Source: Novosphingobium sp. MD-1 | GTDB lineage: Bacteria > Pseudomonadota > Alphaproteobacteria > Sphingomonadales > Sphingomonadaceae | Assembly (NCBI RefSeq): GCF_001014975.1 | Contig: NZ_BBXA01000020.1 | Coordinates: 124,001-188,000, forward strand | Reading direction: 5' to 3' | Length of the DNA: 64,000 bases | In this document: positions 26,446 through 38,257 of the stretch, piece by piece | Layout of the letters: the number at the start of each line of letters is the position of its first letter | Numbering within the stretch: position 1 is the stretch's first letter | The notes under the pieces: generated by a model | Seen by the model: only the letters and a program-made list of their open reading frames with translations | What the model was told of the DNA's origin: nothing | Database searches by the model: none | Position numbers and translations under genes: made by a program

Positions 26446-26544
26446 GCAAGGCGGTTAGGCGCGCCCCTGCCGCATTTCAAGCGGGAAGAGGCGCGCCGGA
26501 AGGTTAGATTACGAAATTTTCTTGCGCGGTGGAAAGTCGATCAA

Positions 26545-26913
26545 TCAGCCGCGACGGCCGTCCCAGTCGCGCCGTTCCATGCGCAAGTGCGCGCGGACGT
26601 CGTTCACGCGGTCCTGCAACCTGCGCACCTCGTTGCGGTCCAGCCCGCCGCGCGCGAACGCGGCATACTGGCGCTGGATATCGGCGGCCTGGCGGCGCAA
26701 CCCGCTGGCCTCGCGCGGCGAGATGGTGCGGCGGGCCTGGGCGCGATCGATGTCGGCGCGCAAACGCTGGATGTCGGAGCGGATTTCGGCATTGCGCGCC
26801 GGCGTCAGCGCCCAGGCATCGTTGTGCCGCGGCGGCATCGGCTGCGCGAGCGCGGGCGCGGCCGCACCGGCCAGCGCGGCGGGGATGAGGGCGGCGAGAA
26901 TGAACTTCTTCAT
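26545..26913 (-). CDS. Periplasmic helical protein of unknown function
   Basis: Exported 122-residue protein. The signal peptide MKKFILAALIPAALAGAAAPALA cleaves near residue 23. The mature part is a long, Arg/Gln-rich helix (RSDIQRLRADIDRAQARR, then RLQDRVNDVRAHLRMER), suggesting a coiled coil. AAAGGA lies eight bases before the ATG at 26913. Similar small secreted proteins are common in sphingomonads and have no assigned role. Confidence 0.75.
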   Translation of the reverse strand: MKKFILAALIPAALAGAAAPALAQPMPPRHNDAWALTPARNAEIRSDIQRLRADIDRAQARRTISPREASGLRRQAADIQRQYAAFARGGLDRNEVRRLQDRVNDVRAHLRMERRDWDGRRG

Positions 26914-27052
26914 GGCTTCGGTCCTTTCAGTCTGCGGTCTCTTCCGCACAACGCCGTTCCTGCCCCCAAGTGCCTGAATGGCCGGAAAATGCGCGTCGCA
27001 GCGCTGCAAGAAAGTGTCGCGAACTGTCGCGTCGGGCGGTATGGAAACGGTC

Positions 27053-27568
27053 ATGACCACGCTTGCCGCCACGCTGATCGTCCTTGCCACCGTGATCGCC
27101 ATGGAAGGCCTTGCGTGGAGCAGCCACAAGTATGTGATGCACGGCTTCGGCTGGGGCTGGCACCGCGATCATCACGAGCCGCACGACGGTTTTTTCGAAC
27201 GCAATGACCTATACGCGCTGGTCGGCGCGGCGATCTCGATCACCTTTTTCGCCCTGGGCAGCCCGCTGGTGCGCGGGGCTGAGGCGTGGGCGCCGGCCAC
27301 CTGGATCGGCATCGGCGTGCTGGTCTATGGCGTGATCTACACGCTGGTGCACGATGGCCTGGTCCACCAGCGCTGGTTCCGCTGGGTGCCCCGGCGCGGC
27401 TATGCCCGACGGCTGGTGCAGGCCCACAAGCTGCACCACGCGACGATCGGCAAGCACGGCGGCGTCAGCTTCGGCTTCGTCTTCGCGCGCGACCCGGCGG
27501 TGCTGAAGCGCGAGTTGAAAGCGCAAAGGGAGCAAGGCATCGCGGTCCTGCGCGAGGCGGTTGAGTGA
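27053..27568 (+). CDS. crtZ: Beta-carotene hydroxylase
   Basis: Membrane di-iron hydroxylase that adds 3-hydroxyl groups to beta-ionone rings, giving zeaxanthin on the way to sphingomonad xanthophylls. It has 171 residues. All histidine motifs are present: HKYVMH, HRDHH, HDGLVH and HKLHH. The ATG at 27053 is preferred because the protein then begins like other CrtZ proteins and GGAAA lies upstream. In-frame ATGs at 26978 and 27041 exist. Other crt genes are not adjacent. Confidence 0.93.
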   Translation: MTTLAATLIVLATVIAMEGLAWSSHKYVMHGFGWGWHRDHHEPHDGFFERNDLYALVGAAISITFFALGSPLVRGAEAWAPATWIGIGVLVYGVIYTLVHDGLVHQRWFRWVPRRGYARRLVQAHKLHHATIGKHGGVSFGFVFARDPAVLKRELKAQREQGIAVLREAVE

Positions 27569-27605
27569 GGCAGAGGAGTTGCGCGAACAGCGCTGGACGA
27601 TGAAA

Positions 27606-27680
27606 TGGTGCCGGCTGAGGGATTCGAACCCCCGACCTTCGGTTTACAAAACCGCTGCACTACCACTGTGCTAAGCCGGC
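27606..27680 (-). tRNA. tRNA-Thr (anticodon TGT)
   Basis: The reverse strand folds as a 75-base tRNA with a GCCGGCT/AGCCGGC acceptor stem, a short D-arm, an anticodon loop TTTGTAA giving TGT (reads ACA threonine codons), a T-arm with GGTTCGAATCC, and encoded CCA at 27606-27608. It stands alone between crtZ and the RNase-H-like gene. Confidence 0.95.
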
Positions 27681-27708
27681 GCGCCTGAGCGTCGCGGTCT
27701 CCCTAGCC

Positions 27709-28593
27709 TCAAGGGCAGCCGAAGGTCCAGCCCTCCGTTCGCGCGATGGCATCGGTCAGCAGAGCGGGCGCCCAGAGTTCGGCGCGGCCGGCATTCGCGC
27801 GCAGCCAGGCGGCGGTGAGCAAGGCATCGCTGCGATGGTCGTCGATCGCGCCCCGATGCCCGGCGGGTGCGCTGCCCAAAGCGGCGAGCGCGGTGTCGAG
27901 GTCCGCTCCGTCGCGGATCTTTGAACGGGCGGCACTGCGGCCGGCGGCGATGGCGGCGATCGTGGTGTAGATTTCGACCAGCACCGATCCGCCGGCGGGC
28001 AGCGGGTCGACCGGCCAGACCGGCAAGCGCCCCTCCATCCGGTGCAGCAGGCGCATCCCCGAAAGGCTCGACTTGCCCACTTGCGCCGCACCGACGAGGT
28101 TGAAATTGCTATAGGGCTTGCACCCCAGCCGTGCCTGTTCTTGCTCGGTCACGCGGAAGCGGCCACGCCCGTCCGCCGCGCCGGGCAGGCGGAAGCGATC
28201 GCCTTCGCGCCCGCCGTGGCGGCGGAAATGCCGCGCCAGTTCCGGGTGATCGACAAAGGCACCGACCGCAAGGTGCGGTTCCTCCGCGCAGAGCCGATCG
28301 ACCAGCCGCCAGAGATCGCGCGCAAAGACTGGGCTTTCCGCCCAGCCGGGAAAGAACGCGCCGGCATCCGCGAACGCCAGCGACATGCCCAAGTCCATGC
28401 CAACGAGCGTATCGGATGGCAGATCCCCCAGCAACCAGCCCAGCACCTCCGCGCGCGACCAGCGATGGCCTTCGCGCACGAGCACCGGCGCCGCGCTGCC
28501 TTCACGACACAGCGCCACGGCGATGCCCTTGTGGCGCTCACCCGCCGCACCGGACCAGTCGATCGCGGCGAAATGGCGGAAACGCCCTTTCAC
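27709..28593 (-). CDS. RNase-H-fold predicted nuclease-like protein (DUF429-like)
   Basis: A 294-residue protein. The N-terminus HFAAIDWSGA plus the beta-strand GIAVALC and a second acidic segment, TLVGMDLGMSLAF, resemble the RNase-H/RuvC fold of DUF429-like predicted nucleases. A later acidic DDHRSDALLTAAW could supply another metal ligand. It begins with GTG at 28593, overlapping the upstream lipoprotein stop (GTGA), so translation is coupled. Activity is unproven. Confidence 0.7.
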   Translation of the reverse strand: MKGRFRHFAAIDWSGAAGERHKGIAVALCREGSAAPVLVREGHRWSRAEVLGWLLGDLPSDTLVGMDLGMSLAFADAGAFFPGWAESPVFARDLWRLVDRLCAEEPHLAVGAFVDHPELARHFRRHGGREGDRFRLPGAADGRGRFRVTEQEQARLGCKPYSNFNLVGAAQVGKSSLSGMRLLHRMEGRLPVWPVDPLPAGGSVLVEIYTTIAAIAAGRSAARSKIRDGADLDTALAALGSAPAGHRGAIDDHRSDALLTAAWLRANAGRAELWAPALLTDAIARTEGWTFGCP

Positions 28594-29552
28594 GCCCTGC
28601 CGTGTCGCGTCCTGCCGTGGCCTGTCCTGCTCTTGCCGGCCGGTTTGTGGACGCCCGTCTTGCCGGGGCGGGCCTTGTCTTCCTCTTCGGGCGGGGCGCA
28701 GCCGGCGTGGCCGGGTTCGATCTCGGTGAACGCGAAATCGTTCTTCAGCAGGCGCAGTTCCATCCGCCGGCGCGGGCCGACATCGCGGTCGAACGGCATC
28801 ATCGACAGCACCAGGCACGAATCGTCGGCCCAGCGCAGCAGGCGCCAGGAATTGCCGTAAAGCCCGCCCTTGTTGCTGACATCGGCAACGCGCACCACCT
28901 GCCGCTTGCCCACTTCCCACACGCGCACGCCTTCGATGCCGCCGAAGCTGGCATCGCTGAACTGGATCGCGGCGAAGCGCTTGTGCCCCGGCGAAAGCAG
29001 CGGGCGCGAGACGGTTTCGATCACCCGGCCATGGCCGATGCGATCGATCACCTTGTAGCCGTCGGCCTCGTAACCAGTCCACCAGAAGCCCAGAAGCCGC
29101 AGGTCCTCGCTGATGCGGAAGTCGCGCGCTTGCGCCATGCCGTACATGTTGACGCACAGCGTGCGGCCCGAAAGCGTCTTCACGCTGAGCCGGGTGGTCC
29201 CGCCGATCACCAGCGCATGCAGCGCGCCCGGAATCATCACCGGCTTGTCCGGGAAGTACCGGCCCCGCCGCGGCACTTCGGCGCAGGGCGGGAAAGCGGG
29301 CGCGGGCGTGGCGGAAGCAGACGGCGCGGAAGCGGGCGGCACGGGCGTGCTCTCGGGCGAAGGCAAGGGCGACGGCGACGCTGACGGAGCCGGTGACGGC
29401 GTGGCGGAGGCCATCAGCGCCGGCGCACCAGTCGCGGCGGGCGTGGCGCTCTGCGCGGGACGCGGGGCTGGCGTCGCGTCCTGCCCGCAGCCGGCAAGCG
29501 TCACCATCGTCCCTGCCATCACCAGAAGGATGCTAGCCTTCCCGACGTTCAC
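28590..29552 (-). CDS. Predicted lipoprotein with proline/serine-rich linker
   Basis: Exported protein of 320 residues beginning with GTG at 29552, with GGAAAGG just upstream. The lipobox LAGC lies near residue 21. A low-complexity Pro/Ser/Ala linker covers about residues 25-95, then a folded beta-rich domain of about 190 residues with DGYKVIDRIGHGRVIET and ADDSCLVLSMM, resembling WD/beta-propeller-like blades. A basic tail ends the protein. It overlaps the rarA end by 20 bases and the next gene by four, giving a tight three-gene unit. No function is assigned. Confidence 0.72.
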   Translation of the reverse strand: MNVGKASILLVMAGTMVTLAGCGQDATPAPRPAQSATPAATGAPALMASATPSPAPSASPSPLPSPESTPVPPASAPSASATPAPAFPPCAEVPRRGRYFPDKPVMIPGALHALVIGGTTRLSVKTLSGRTLCVNMYGMAQARDFRISEDLRLLGFWWTGYEADGYKVIDRIGHGRVIETVSRPLLSPGHKRFAAIQFSDASFGGIEGVRVWEVGKRQVVRVADVSNKGGLYGNSWRLLRWADDSCLVLSMMPFDRDVGPRRRMELRLLKNDFAFTEIEPGHAGCAPPEEEDKARPGKTGVHKPAGKSRTGHGRTRHGRA

Positions 29553-30855
29553 GCCTTTTCCTTTCCCACCAATCCATCCGTTCGCGCACCTGTCTTTCAA
29601 AACCGCGCTCCACTGGGCGGTAATAGTGCTGCGCCCCCATGCCTTCCGGCCAGTAGTCGGCGCCGGAGAAGCCGTCTTCCGCGTCATGGTCATAGGCATA
29701 GCCCTTGCCATAGCCGATGTCCTTCATCAGCCGGGTCGGCGCGTTGAGGATATTGGCCGGCGGCATCAGCGATCCCGTTTCCTTCGCGCTTTTCCAGGCT
29801 TCTTTTTGCGCGACATAGGCCGCGTTCGATTTGGGCGCCGTGGCGCAATAGAGGCAGGCCTGGACAATGGCCAGTTCGCCTTCGGGGCTGCCGAGAAAAT
29901 CATAGGCGTCCTTGGCGGCAAGGCACTGGACCAGCGCCTGCGGGTCGGCCAGGCCGATATCCTCGCTGGCGAATCGGACCAGCCGGCGCAGCACGTAGAG
30001 CGGCTCCTCGCCCGCCGTCAGCATCCGCGCGAGGTAATAGAGCGCCGCCTGCGCGTCCGATCCGCGCAGCGCCTTGTGCAGCGCGGAGATCAGGTTGTAA
30101 TGCCCGTCGCGGTCCTTGTCGTAGACCGCCACGCGGCGCATCAGGAACTTCGACAGCGCATCGGGATCGAGCGGTTCGGTCAGCGAGACATCGAACAGCG
30201 TTTCCGCCTGGTTGAGCAGGAAGCGCCCGTCGCCATCGGCCGACGCGACCAGCGCCTCGCGCGCGGGGCCGGTCAGCGGCAGGCGCAGGCCGGTGATCTC
30301 TTCGGCGCGCCGCAGCAATTCGCCGAGCGCGGCGGCATCCAGCCGGTGCAGGATCAGCACTTGCGCGCGGCTGAGCAGCGCGGCGTTGAGCGCGAAACTG
30401 GGATTCTCCGTAGTCGCGCCGACCAGCGTGACCGTGCCCTTTTCCACGAACGGCAGGAAGCCGTCCTGCTGGGCGCGGTTGAAGCGGTGGATCTCGTCCA
30501 CGAACAGCAGCGTACGGCGGCCGGTGAGCGCCATCGCCTCGGCCTCGGCGAAGGCCTTCTTCAGGTCGGCCACCCCCGAGAAGACCGCACTGATCGCCAC
30601 GAAGCGCATGTTCACGGCATCGGCGAGCAGGCGCGCGGTGCTGGTCTTGCCGGTGCCCGGCGGCCCCCACAGGATCATCGAGGAAAGCTTGCCTGCCGCC
30701 ACCATCCGCCCGATCGCGCCTTCCGGCCCGGTCAGGTGTTCCTGCCCGATCACGTCGGCCAGCGTGCGCGGGCGCAGGCGGTCGGCCAGCGGCCCGTCGT
30801 CGCGCGGCTCCGATGGTGGCGGATCGGCCGGGGGAGAGGCGAACAGGTCGGTCAT
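29533..30855 (-). CDS. rarA: Replication-associated recombination protein A (AAA+ ATPase)
   Basis: RarA/MgsA clamp-loader-like ATPase acting at stalled replication forks, 440 residues. It has Walker A GPPGTGKTSTARLL, Walker B LLFVDEIHRF, sensor ATTENPSFALN, and the C-terminal tetramerisation region with RLVRFASEDIGLADP. The ATG at 30855 starts MTDLFASPP. It is divergent from the PadR regulator gene and leads the minus-strand group. Confidence 0.95.
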   Translation of the reverse strand: MTDLFASPPADPPPSEPRDDGPLADRLRPRTLADVIGQEHLTGPEGAIGRMVAAGKLSSMILWGPPGTGKTSTARLLADAVNMRFVAISAVFSGVADLKKAFAEAEAMALTGRRTLLFVDEIHRFNRAQQDGFLPFVEKGTVTLVGATTENPSFALNAALLSRAQVLILHRLDAAALGELLRRAEEITGLRLPLTGPAREALVASADGDGRFLLNQAETLFDVSLTEPLDPDALSKFLMRRVAVYDKDRDGHYNLISALHKALRGSDAQAALYYLARMLTAGEEPLYVLRRLVRFASEDIGLADPQALVQCLAAKDAYDFLGSPEGELAIVQACLYCATAPKSNAAYVAQKEAWKSAKETGSLMPPANILNAPTRLMKDIGYGKGYAYDHDAEDGFSGADYWPEGMGAQHYYRPVERGFERQVRERMDWWERKRRERREG

Positions 30856-30941
30856 CTGCGTTCGTGATAGGGCGTAACCCGCATGGGGGGCAGATAGCGC
30901 GCCGCAAAAATTTTTCATCCCCGCTCTTGCGCAACATTCAA

Positions 30942-30955
30942 TAAGATATATCTTA
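30942..30955. promoter_or_regulatory. Palindromic candidate operator upstream of padR-like gene
   Basis: TAAGATATATCTTA is a perfect 14-bp dyad in the divergent rarA/PadR promoter region, 30 bases before the PadR start. A related half-site, GATATA, follows at 30965-30970. PadR-family proteins usually repress their own promoters through AT-rich dyads, so autoregulation is likely. Confidence 0.6.
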
Positions 30956-30984
30956 GACGCATCGTGATATACGGAGTAAAGACA

Positions 30985-31638
30985 TTGCGACACGAACAAC
31001 ACCGCTGCGGCCTCGATCACGGCCGCAACCACGGACGCGGTTTCGCCGCGCGTGGCATGATGAAGATGATGATGGGCGGACGCGGTCCGTTCGGCCGGGG
31101 TTTCGGCGATTTCGGCGGCGGCTTTGGCGGCTGGGATGACGAATCGGGCGGCCGGGGCGGTCGCGGCGGCGGCAGGGGACGCGGGCGGATGTTCGCCGGC
31201 GGCGAACTGCGGCTGGTGCTGCTGCGCCTCGTGGCCGAACAGGATCGCCACGGCTATGAACTGATCAAGGCGATCGAGGAACTGACCGGCGGCGAATACG
31301 CCCCCAGCCCCGGCGTCGTCTATCCCACGCTCAGCCTGCTGGTGGACGAAGGCCTTCTGGCCGAAGTGGCCGGCGAAGGATCGCGCAAGGCCTTCACCGT
31401 GACCGAGGGCGGGCGCGCGGAACTGGCGGAAAAGGCGGCCGAAGCCGATGCGCTGGTCGAACGACTCAAGGCGTTCGGCGAACAGCGCCAGCGGCACAGC
31501 AGCCCGCCGGTGCGCCGGGCGATGCACAACCTCAAGGTGGCGCTCGGCCAGCGCCTGATGGGCGGCCTCGACGATGGGGTGGCCCACCAGATCGCCGACA
31601 TCCTCGACGAGGCGGCGCGCCGGATCGAACGGCTCTGA
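30985..31638 (+). CDS. PadR-family transcriptional regulator with glycine-rich N-terminus
   Basis: Regulator of 217 residues. The first 65 residues are His/Gly/Arg/Met-rich (MMKMMMGGRGPFGRGFG) and may bind metal. A PadR winged helix follows with LVLLRLVAEQDRHGYELIKAIEE and the tyrosine/proline PSPGVVYPTLSLL, then a helical tail. The preferred start is TTG at 30985, eight bases after GGAG. A GTG at 30964 is also in frame. The composition resembles YqjI-type metal-responsive PadR proteins. Its stop overlaps a possible start of the following membrane protein gene. Confidence 0.85.
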   Translation: MRHEQHRCGLDHGRNHGRGFAARGMMKMMMGGRGPFGRGFGDFGGGFGGWDDESGGRGGRGGGRGRGRMFAGGELRLVLLRLVAEQDRHGYELIKAIEELTGGEYAPSPGVVYPTLSLLVDEGLLAEVAGEGSRKAFTVTEGGRAELAEKAAEADALVERLKAFGEQRQRHSSPPVRRAMHNLKVALGQRLMGGLDDGVAHQIADILDEAARRIERL

Positions 31639-31712
31639 TGCTGCCGGACTCGCGCTTGGACGGATGGTTCGATGATGGTATCATGCGCCAGCAGCCTTAT
31701 GGGGAGAGGCGC

Positions 31713-32174
31713 ATGGTATCTGTCGAAGAACGGCAACCGCTCGAAGAAAGACGTCTGGGCGCGCCATGGCATCTGTGGGTGGTCGGCGTCATCAGCCTGC
31801 TGTGGAACAGCTTCGGCTGTCTCGATTACATTCGCACGGTCACGCGCGATCCGGTGGCTATGGCGCAGCTGACGCCGGATACGCTGGCCTATCTCGATGC
31901 CATGCCCGCCTGGCTCACGGGCTTCTGGGCGCTGGGCGTGTGGGGTTCGCTGGCGGGTTCGCTGTTGCTGATCGCGCGATCGCGCCACGCCGTGCCGGCG
32001 TTCGGGCTGTCCTTGCTGGGGCTGGCCGTCAGTCAAGGCTACCAGATAATGACCGAGCGGCCGCCGGAAATGAGCGGCACCGCGATGGCGATCTTCACCG
32101 CCCTGATCTGGGGCGTACTGCTGTTGCTGCTGTGGTACGCATCGTCCATGAAACGGACCGGCGTGCTGCACTGA
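31713..32174 (+). CDS. Hypothetical four-helix membrane protein
   Basis: A 153-residue inner-membrane protein with about four helices (WVVGVISLLWNSFGCLDY, the segment near 80-105, and two near the C-terminus). I recognise the pattern from small sphingomonad membrane proteins of unknown role. GGGGAGAGG precedes the ATG at 31713. An upstream ATG at 31638 overlaps the PadR stop and would add 25 residues. It is probably the regulatory target or partner of the PadR protein. Confidence 0.7.
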   Translation: MVSVEERQPLEERRLGAPWHLWVVGVISLLWNSFGCLDYIRTVTRDPVAMAQLTPDTLAYLDAMPAWLTGFWALGVWGSLAGSLLLIARSRHAVPAFGLSLLGLAVSQGYQIMTERPPEMSGTAMAIFTALIWGVLLLLLWYASSMKRTGVLH

Positions 32175-32254
32175 GAGTAGCGATCACCGGTGGCAGGAAG
32201 CGTCACGCATCAGGGGCTGGTGCGCGGCGAACAATCCTGCCATAGGAACAAACC

Positions 32255-32869
32255 ATGATCGCCAAGCTCACCGGCACCCTGGATGACACCGGCCCCGACT
32301 GGGCCGTGATCGACGTGAACGGCGTCGGCTATCTCGTCCACTGCTCGGCCAAGACGCTCACCCATCTCGGCATCCGGGGCGACAAGGTCGTGGTCCATAC
32401 CGAGATGCAGGTGAGCGAAACCGACCAGCGGCTGATCGGCTTCACCAGCGCGGGCGAACGGGCGTGGTTCCGCCTGCTGACGGCCGTGCAGGGCGTGGGC
32501 AGCAAGGTCGCGCTGGCGATCCTGTCCGCCCTGTCGGTCGAGGAATTGCAGCGTGCCTGCGCCAATGGCGACAGCGCCATGGTCGCGCGGGCCAATGGCG
32601 TGGGGCCGAAGCTCGCCGGGCGCATCGTCAACGAACTGAAGGACAAGGCGGGCGGTCTGGCCGGCTATGCCTCGCCCCTTGGCCCTGGCGGAGAGGCTGT
32701 GCCCCTGCCCGCCGGCTCCGCCAGCGCCGACGCCATTTCCGCGCTCCAGAACCTGGGCTTCAAACCCGCCGTCGCCAGCACCGCCGTCGCCGCCGCGCTG
32801 AAGGAACTGGGCGAGGACGCCGGCCTGAACGACCTCGTGCGCGTCGCGCTGAAGCGGGCGGCGGGGTGA
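32255..32869 (+). CDS. ruvA: Holliday junction branch migration protein RuvA
   Basis: DNA-binding subunit that targets the RuvB motor to Holliday junctions. It has 204 residues, near the family norm of 200. The N-terminal OB-like domain begins [10 protein letters not shown], the helix-hairpin-helix segments [16 protein letters not shown] and [13 protein letters not shown] follow, and the C-terminal RuvB-binding domain has [11 protein letters not shown]. It is followed after 40 bases by ruvB. The usual ruvC is not immediately upstream. Confidence 0.97.
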   Translation: MIAKLTGTLDDTGPDWAVIDVNGVGYLVHCSAKTLTHLGIRGDKVVVHTEMQVSETDQRLIGFTSAGERAWFRLLTAVQGVGSKVALAILSALSVEELQRACANGDSAMVARANGVGPKLAGRIVNELKDKAGGLAGYASPLGPGGEAVPLPAGSASADAISALQNLGFKPAVASTAVAAALKELGEDAGLNDLVRVALKRAAG

Positions 32870-32909
32870 TCGCGATGAACACCCGTCTCGCGATGCGGCA
32901 GTCGAGCAC

Positions 32910-33938
32910 ATGACCGATAACCCCCTCCTCTCCGCCGCGCGGCAGGACGAAGACCCGGACGCCGCGTTGCGGCCCAAGTCGCTCGCCGAATTTACCGGGC
33001 AGGAAGCCGCGCGCGAGAACCTGCGCGTGTTCATCGAATCCGCCAAGATGCGGCGCGAGGCGATGGACCATGTGCTGTTCTTCGGCCCGCCGGGCCTGGG
33101 CAAGACCACGCTGGCGCAGATCGTCGCGCGCGAACTCGGCGTGAACTTCCGCGCCACCTCCGGCCCGGTCATCGCCAAGGCGGGCGATCTCGCCGCGCTG
33201 CTCACCAATCTGGAACATGGTGACGTCCTGTTCATCGACGAGATCCACCGTCTCAATCCCGTGGTTGAGGAAGTGCTCTATCCGGCGATGGAGGACCGCG
33301 CGCTAGACCTCATCATCGGCGAAGGACCGTCCGCCCGGTCGGTGCGGATCGACCTGCCGCCCTTCACCCTGATCGGCGCGACCACGCGGCAGGGCCTGTT
33401 GCAGACCCCGCTGCGCGATCGCTTCGGCATCCCGGTGCGCCTGCAGTTCTATACCGTGGCCGAACTGGAACGCGTGGTGACGCGCGGCGCCGGGCTGCTC
33501 GGCATCGGCATCGACCGGGACGGCGCCACCGAGATCGCCCGCCGCGCGCGCGGCACGCCCCGCGTCGCCGGCCGCCTGCTGCGCCGGGTGCGCGATTTCG
33601 CGCAAGTGGCGGGCGCCGACACGATCACGCGCGCCATGGCCGATTCGGCGCTCACCCGGCTGGAAGTCGATTCGCTGGGGCTGGACGCGCAGGACCGCCG
33701 CTACCTCACCATGATCGCCGACATCTACAAGGGCGGGCCGGTGGGCGTGGAAACGCTGGCCGCCGGCCTTTCCGAACCGCGCGACACGATCGAGGAAGTG
33801 ATCGAGCCGTACCTGATCCAGCTCGGCCTCGTCGCGCGCACCGCACGCGGGCGCTGCCTCAACGATCGCGGTTGGCAGCACCTTGGATTGACGCCCCCCA
33901 CCGGTTCGCTTCCCGACCTGTTCGACAGCGGCAAGTAA
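32910..33938 (+). CDS. ruvB: Holliday junction branch migration helicase RuvB
   Basis: AAA+ motor of 342 residues that drives branch migration with RuvA. Walker [15 protein letters not shown], Walker [11 protein letters not shown], sensor GATTRQGLL, and arginine finger TPLRDRFGI are visible, and the winged helix is at the C-terminus. The ATG at 32910 follows ruvA. The operon order ruvA-ruvB is standard. I find no LexA box within the short leader upstream of ruvA. Confidence 0.98.
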   Translation: MTDNPLLSAARQDEDPDAALRPKSLAEFTGQEAARENLRVFIESAKMRREAMDHVLFFGPPGLGKTTLAQIVARELGVNFRATSGPVIAKAGDLAALLTNLEHGDVLFIDEIHRLNPVVEEVLYPAMEDRALDLIIGEGPSARSVRIDLPPFTLIGATTRQGLLQTPLRDRFGIPVRLQFYTVAELERVVTRGAGLLGIGIDRDGATEIARRARGTPRVAGRLLRRVRDFAQVAGADTITRAMADSALTRLEVDSLGLDAQDRRYLTMIADIYKGGPVGVETLAAGLSEPRDTIEEVIEPYLIQLGLVARTARGRCLNDRGWQHLGLTPPTGSLPDLFDSGK

Positions 33939-34174
33939 ACGCGCACGTCCGATCGGGGTAACGGCCTGCCGGGATTCGGTTCCAGTTTGGGACAGAGTTA
34001 ACCGCGGCGTCGGAAACGGGACATCTTTGGGCATTTTTCATGCCCGAAACCCGGTTAACGCCATTGTCGCGGGGCGATTCATCTGCGTTGTTCGACACGT
34101 CAGGAAGGGCGAAGCAGGCTGTTAACGCCGTCATGCTATCGGGCTTCCTCGGGGAACAAGTGAGAGCAACGATC

Positions 34175-35188
34175 ATGTCGGTTCGGATGGCCTTGGCGAA
34201 ACTTGCAGCCTGCGCGGCGGGCGGCGCCATTCTTGGTGGCGGCGCAGTGCACGTTTCAGAAGCCCCCTCCTCGGGCGAAATTCACCACGTCAAGCCGGTG
34301 AAGGTGAAACAGGCCAAGCGCGCGCCGCGCCAGATCGCGCACCGTGCCCCGCGCGAAGTGCATCGCGCCCGCAAGATCGTGCGGACCACCACCACGCGGA
34401 CCTGCGAGGCGCCCGCGCAGCAGATGGCCATGGTGCCCGTGCCCTATATGCCGCCGATGCCGCCCCAGCCGGTCAGCGGTGGTGGCGGCGTGCCGGTGGT
34501 GATCGGCGGCGGCCCGATCGGCGGTTTCGGCGGCGGCTTCTTCGGGGGCTTCTTCGGCGGCGGCGGCGGTGGCGGCAGCGTGGTCGTCTCGTCCACCAGC
34601 ACCGGATCGTCGTCCACGTCGGGCGGGTCCACCTCCACTTCGGGTGGCTCTACCTCCACCTCGGGCGGGTCCACGTCTTCGACGTCGGGTGGCGTCTCGA
34701 CCTCCACCGGCGGCGTCTCCACCTCGACGTCGACCTCGAGCGGCAACGTCTCGACATCGACCGGCGGTGTCAGCACCAGCTCGGGCAACGTTTCCACCTC
34801 GTCGGGCAATGTCTCGACCAGTTCCGGCAACGTCAGCACCAGTTCGTCGACCTCGACCTCGTCGGGCAACGTCTCGACCAGCTCGGGCAACGTCAGCACC
34901 AGCTCTTCGACCTCGACCTCGTCGGGCAACGTCTCGACCAGCTCGTCGACGTCGTCTTCGACCTCCAGCTCGACGAGTTCCTCGACATCGTCGTCCACGT
35001 CCACGTCGACCGGCTCGTCGACGTCTTCGTCGACCTCCAGTTCCACCTCGTCGTCCTCGAACGGCAGCACCTCATCCTCGACGTCCAGCGGCACCGAAGT
35101 GCCCGAACCGTCGATGGTCCTGCTGTTCGGCGCGGCCGCGGCCGCGCTGGTCGCGCGCCGGCGCTTCACCAGGCCCAAGGCCGCCTGA
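34175..35188 (+). CDS. PEP-CTERM sorting-domain protein with long Ser/Thr/Gly repeats
   Basis: Exported protein of about 337 residues. Order: signal-like hydrophobic N-terminus (to about residue 30); a basic segment; a Met/Pro patch; a glycine-rich run (GGGFFGGFFGGGGGGG); about 165 residues of almost pure Ser/Thr/Gly with Asn and Val in a drifting heptad (NVSTSSG); then VPEP at 309-312, a membrane helix, and an Arg-rich end (ARRRFTRPKAA). This is the PEP-CTERM signal processed by exosortase. The Ser/Thr region is a likely O-glycosylation substrate. Starts at 34040 or 34133 are also in frame. Confidence 0.85.
   Translation: MSVRMALAKLAACAAGGAILGGGAVHVSEAPSSGEIHHVKPVKVKQAKRAPRQIAHRAPREVHRARKIVRTTTTRTCEAPAQQMAMVPVPYMPPMPPQPVSGGGGVPVVIGGGPIGGFGGGFFGGFFGGGGGGGSVVVSSTSTGSSSTSGGSTSTSGGSTSTSGGSTSSTSGGVSTSTGGVSTSTSTSSGNVSTSTGGVSTSSGNVSTSSGNVSTSSGNVSTSSSTSTSSGNVSTSSGNVSTSSSTSTSSGNVSTSSSTSSSTSSSTSSSTSSSTSTSTGSSTSSSTSSSTSSSSNGSTSSSTSSGTEVPEPSMVLLFGAAAAALVARRRFTRPKAA
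34590..35090 (+). repeat. Low-complexity Ser/Thr-coding repeat tract
   Basis: About 500 bases of degenerate tandem sequence built from TCG, TCC, ACC, AGC and GGC codons (for example ACCTCGTCGGGCAACGTCTC recurring). The DNA units vary by synonymous changes but keep the Ser/Thr/Gly/Asn peptide. It is the repeat region of the PEP-CTERM protein. Confidence 0.9.
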
Positions 35189-35245
35189 CACCATCGTTAC
35201 GTCACGGGAACTTTTCCCGTAGCCTCCACACGGTCCGGGAAAAGG

Positions 35246-35283
35246 GAAGGGCGGCCTCCGCAAGGGGAGCCGCCCTTCTTCTT
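35246..35283 (+). terminator. Rho-independent terminator after PEP-CTERM gene
   Basis: Arms GAAGGGCGGC and GCCGCCCTTC with a 13-base loop are followed by TTCTTC at 35279. It lies 57 bases past the stop codon. Confidence 0.82.
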
Positions 35284-35309
35284 GTCACGTCATGCTAGTG
35301 CAGTGCAGC

Positions 35310-35332
35310 CCCGGCCTCGCAAGGAGGCCGGG
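35310..35332 (-). terminator. Hairpin downstream of aconitase gene
   Basis: Arms CCCGGCCTC and GAGGCCGGG enclose GCAAG, just beyond the acnA stop when read on the minus strand. There is no T-tract, so intrinsic termination is only possible. Confidence 0.5.
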
Positions 35333-35349
35333 AACAGCCGGCGCGGCGG

Positions 35350-38022
<2,673 letters not shown>

Positions 38023-38257
38023 GGCTAAGTGTCGTACCTCCTGCCGTTGGCCAAGAGCCATCCATCGGGGCATTCCCGCGACGACGCGATCGTTGCATAA
38101 TCGGCGCGAAAGTGCGGTTCCGGATGACCCGAAATCGAGTGCGCGATGCGCGCTAACCGCCGCGCCGTCAAGGGTAGCCAAGGTCTAATTCGGCCAAAGC
38201 CCAGCATTACATCGGCTAATGCTTCGCAACAGCAATTCAGATCGGAACGAAGCGGGA

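Noticed and set aside
24466..27207. A 913-codon open frame on the plus strand across the leuC-glycosylase region
   Set aside because: It is antisense to well-supported genes, and its sequence is Arg/Gly/Ala-rich without recognisable domains.
34444..35178. A highly acidic Asp/Glu/Val frame opposite the PEP-CTERM repeats
   Set aside because: The TCG/GAC-type repeat is the complement of the Ser/Thr codons. The acidic frame follows automatically from it and has no start signal.
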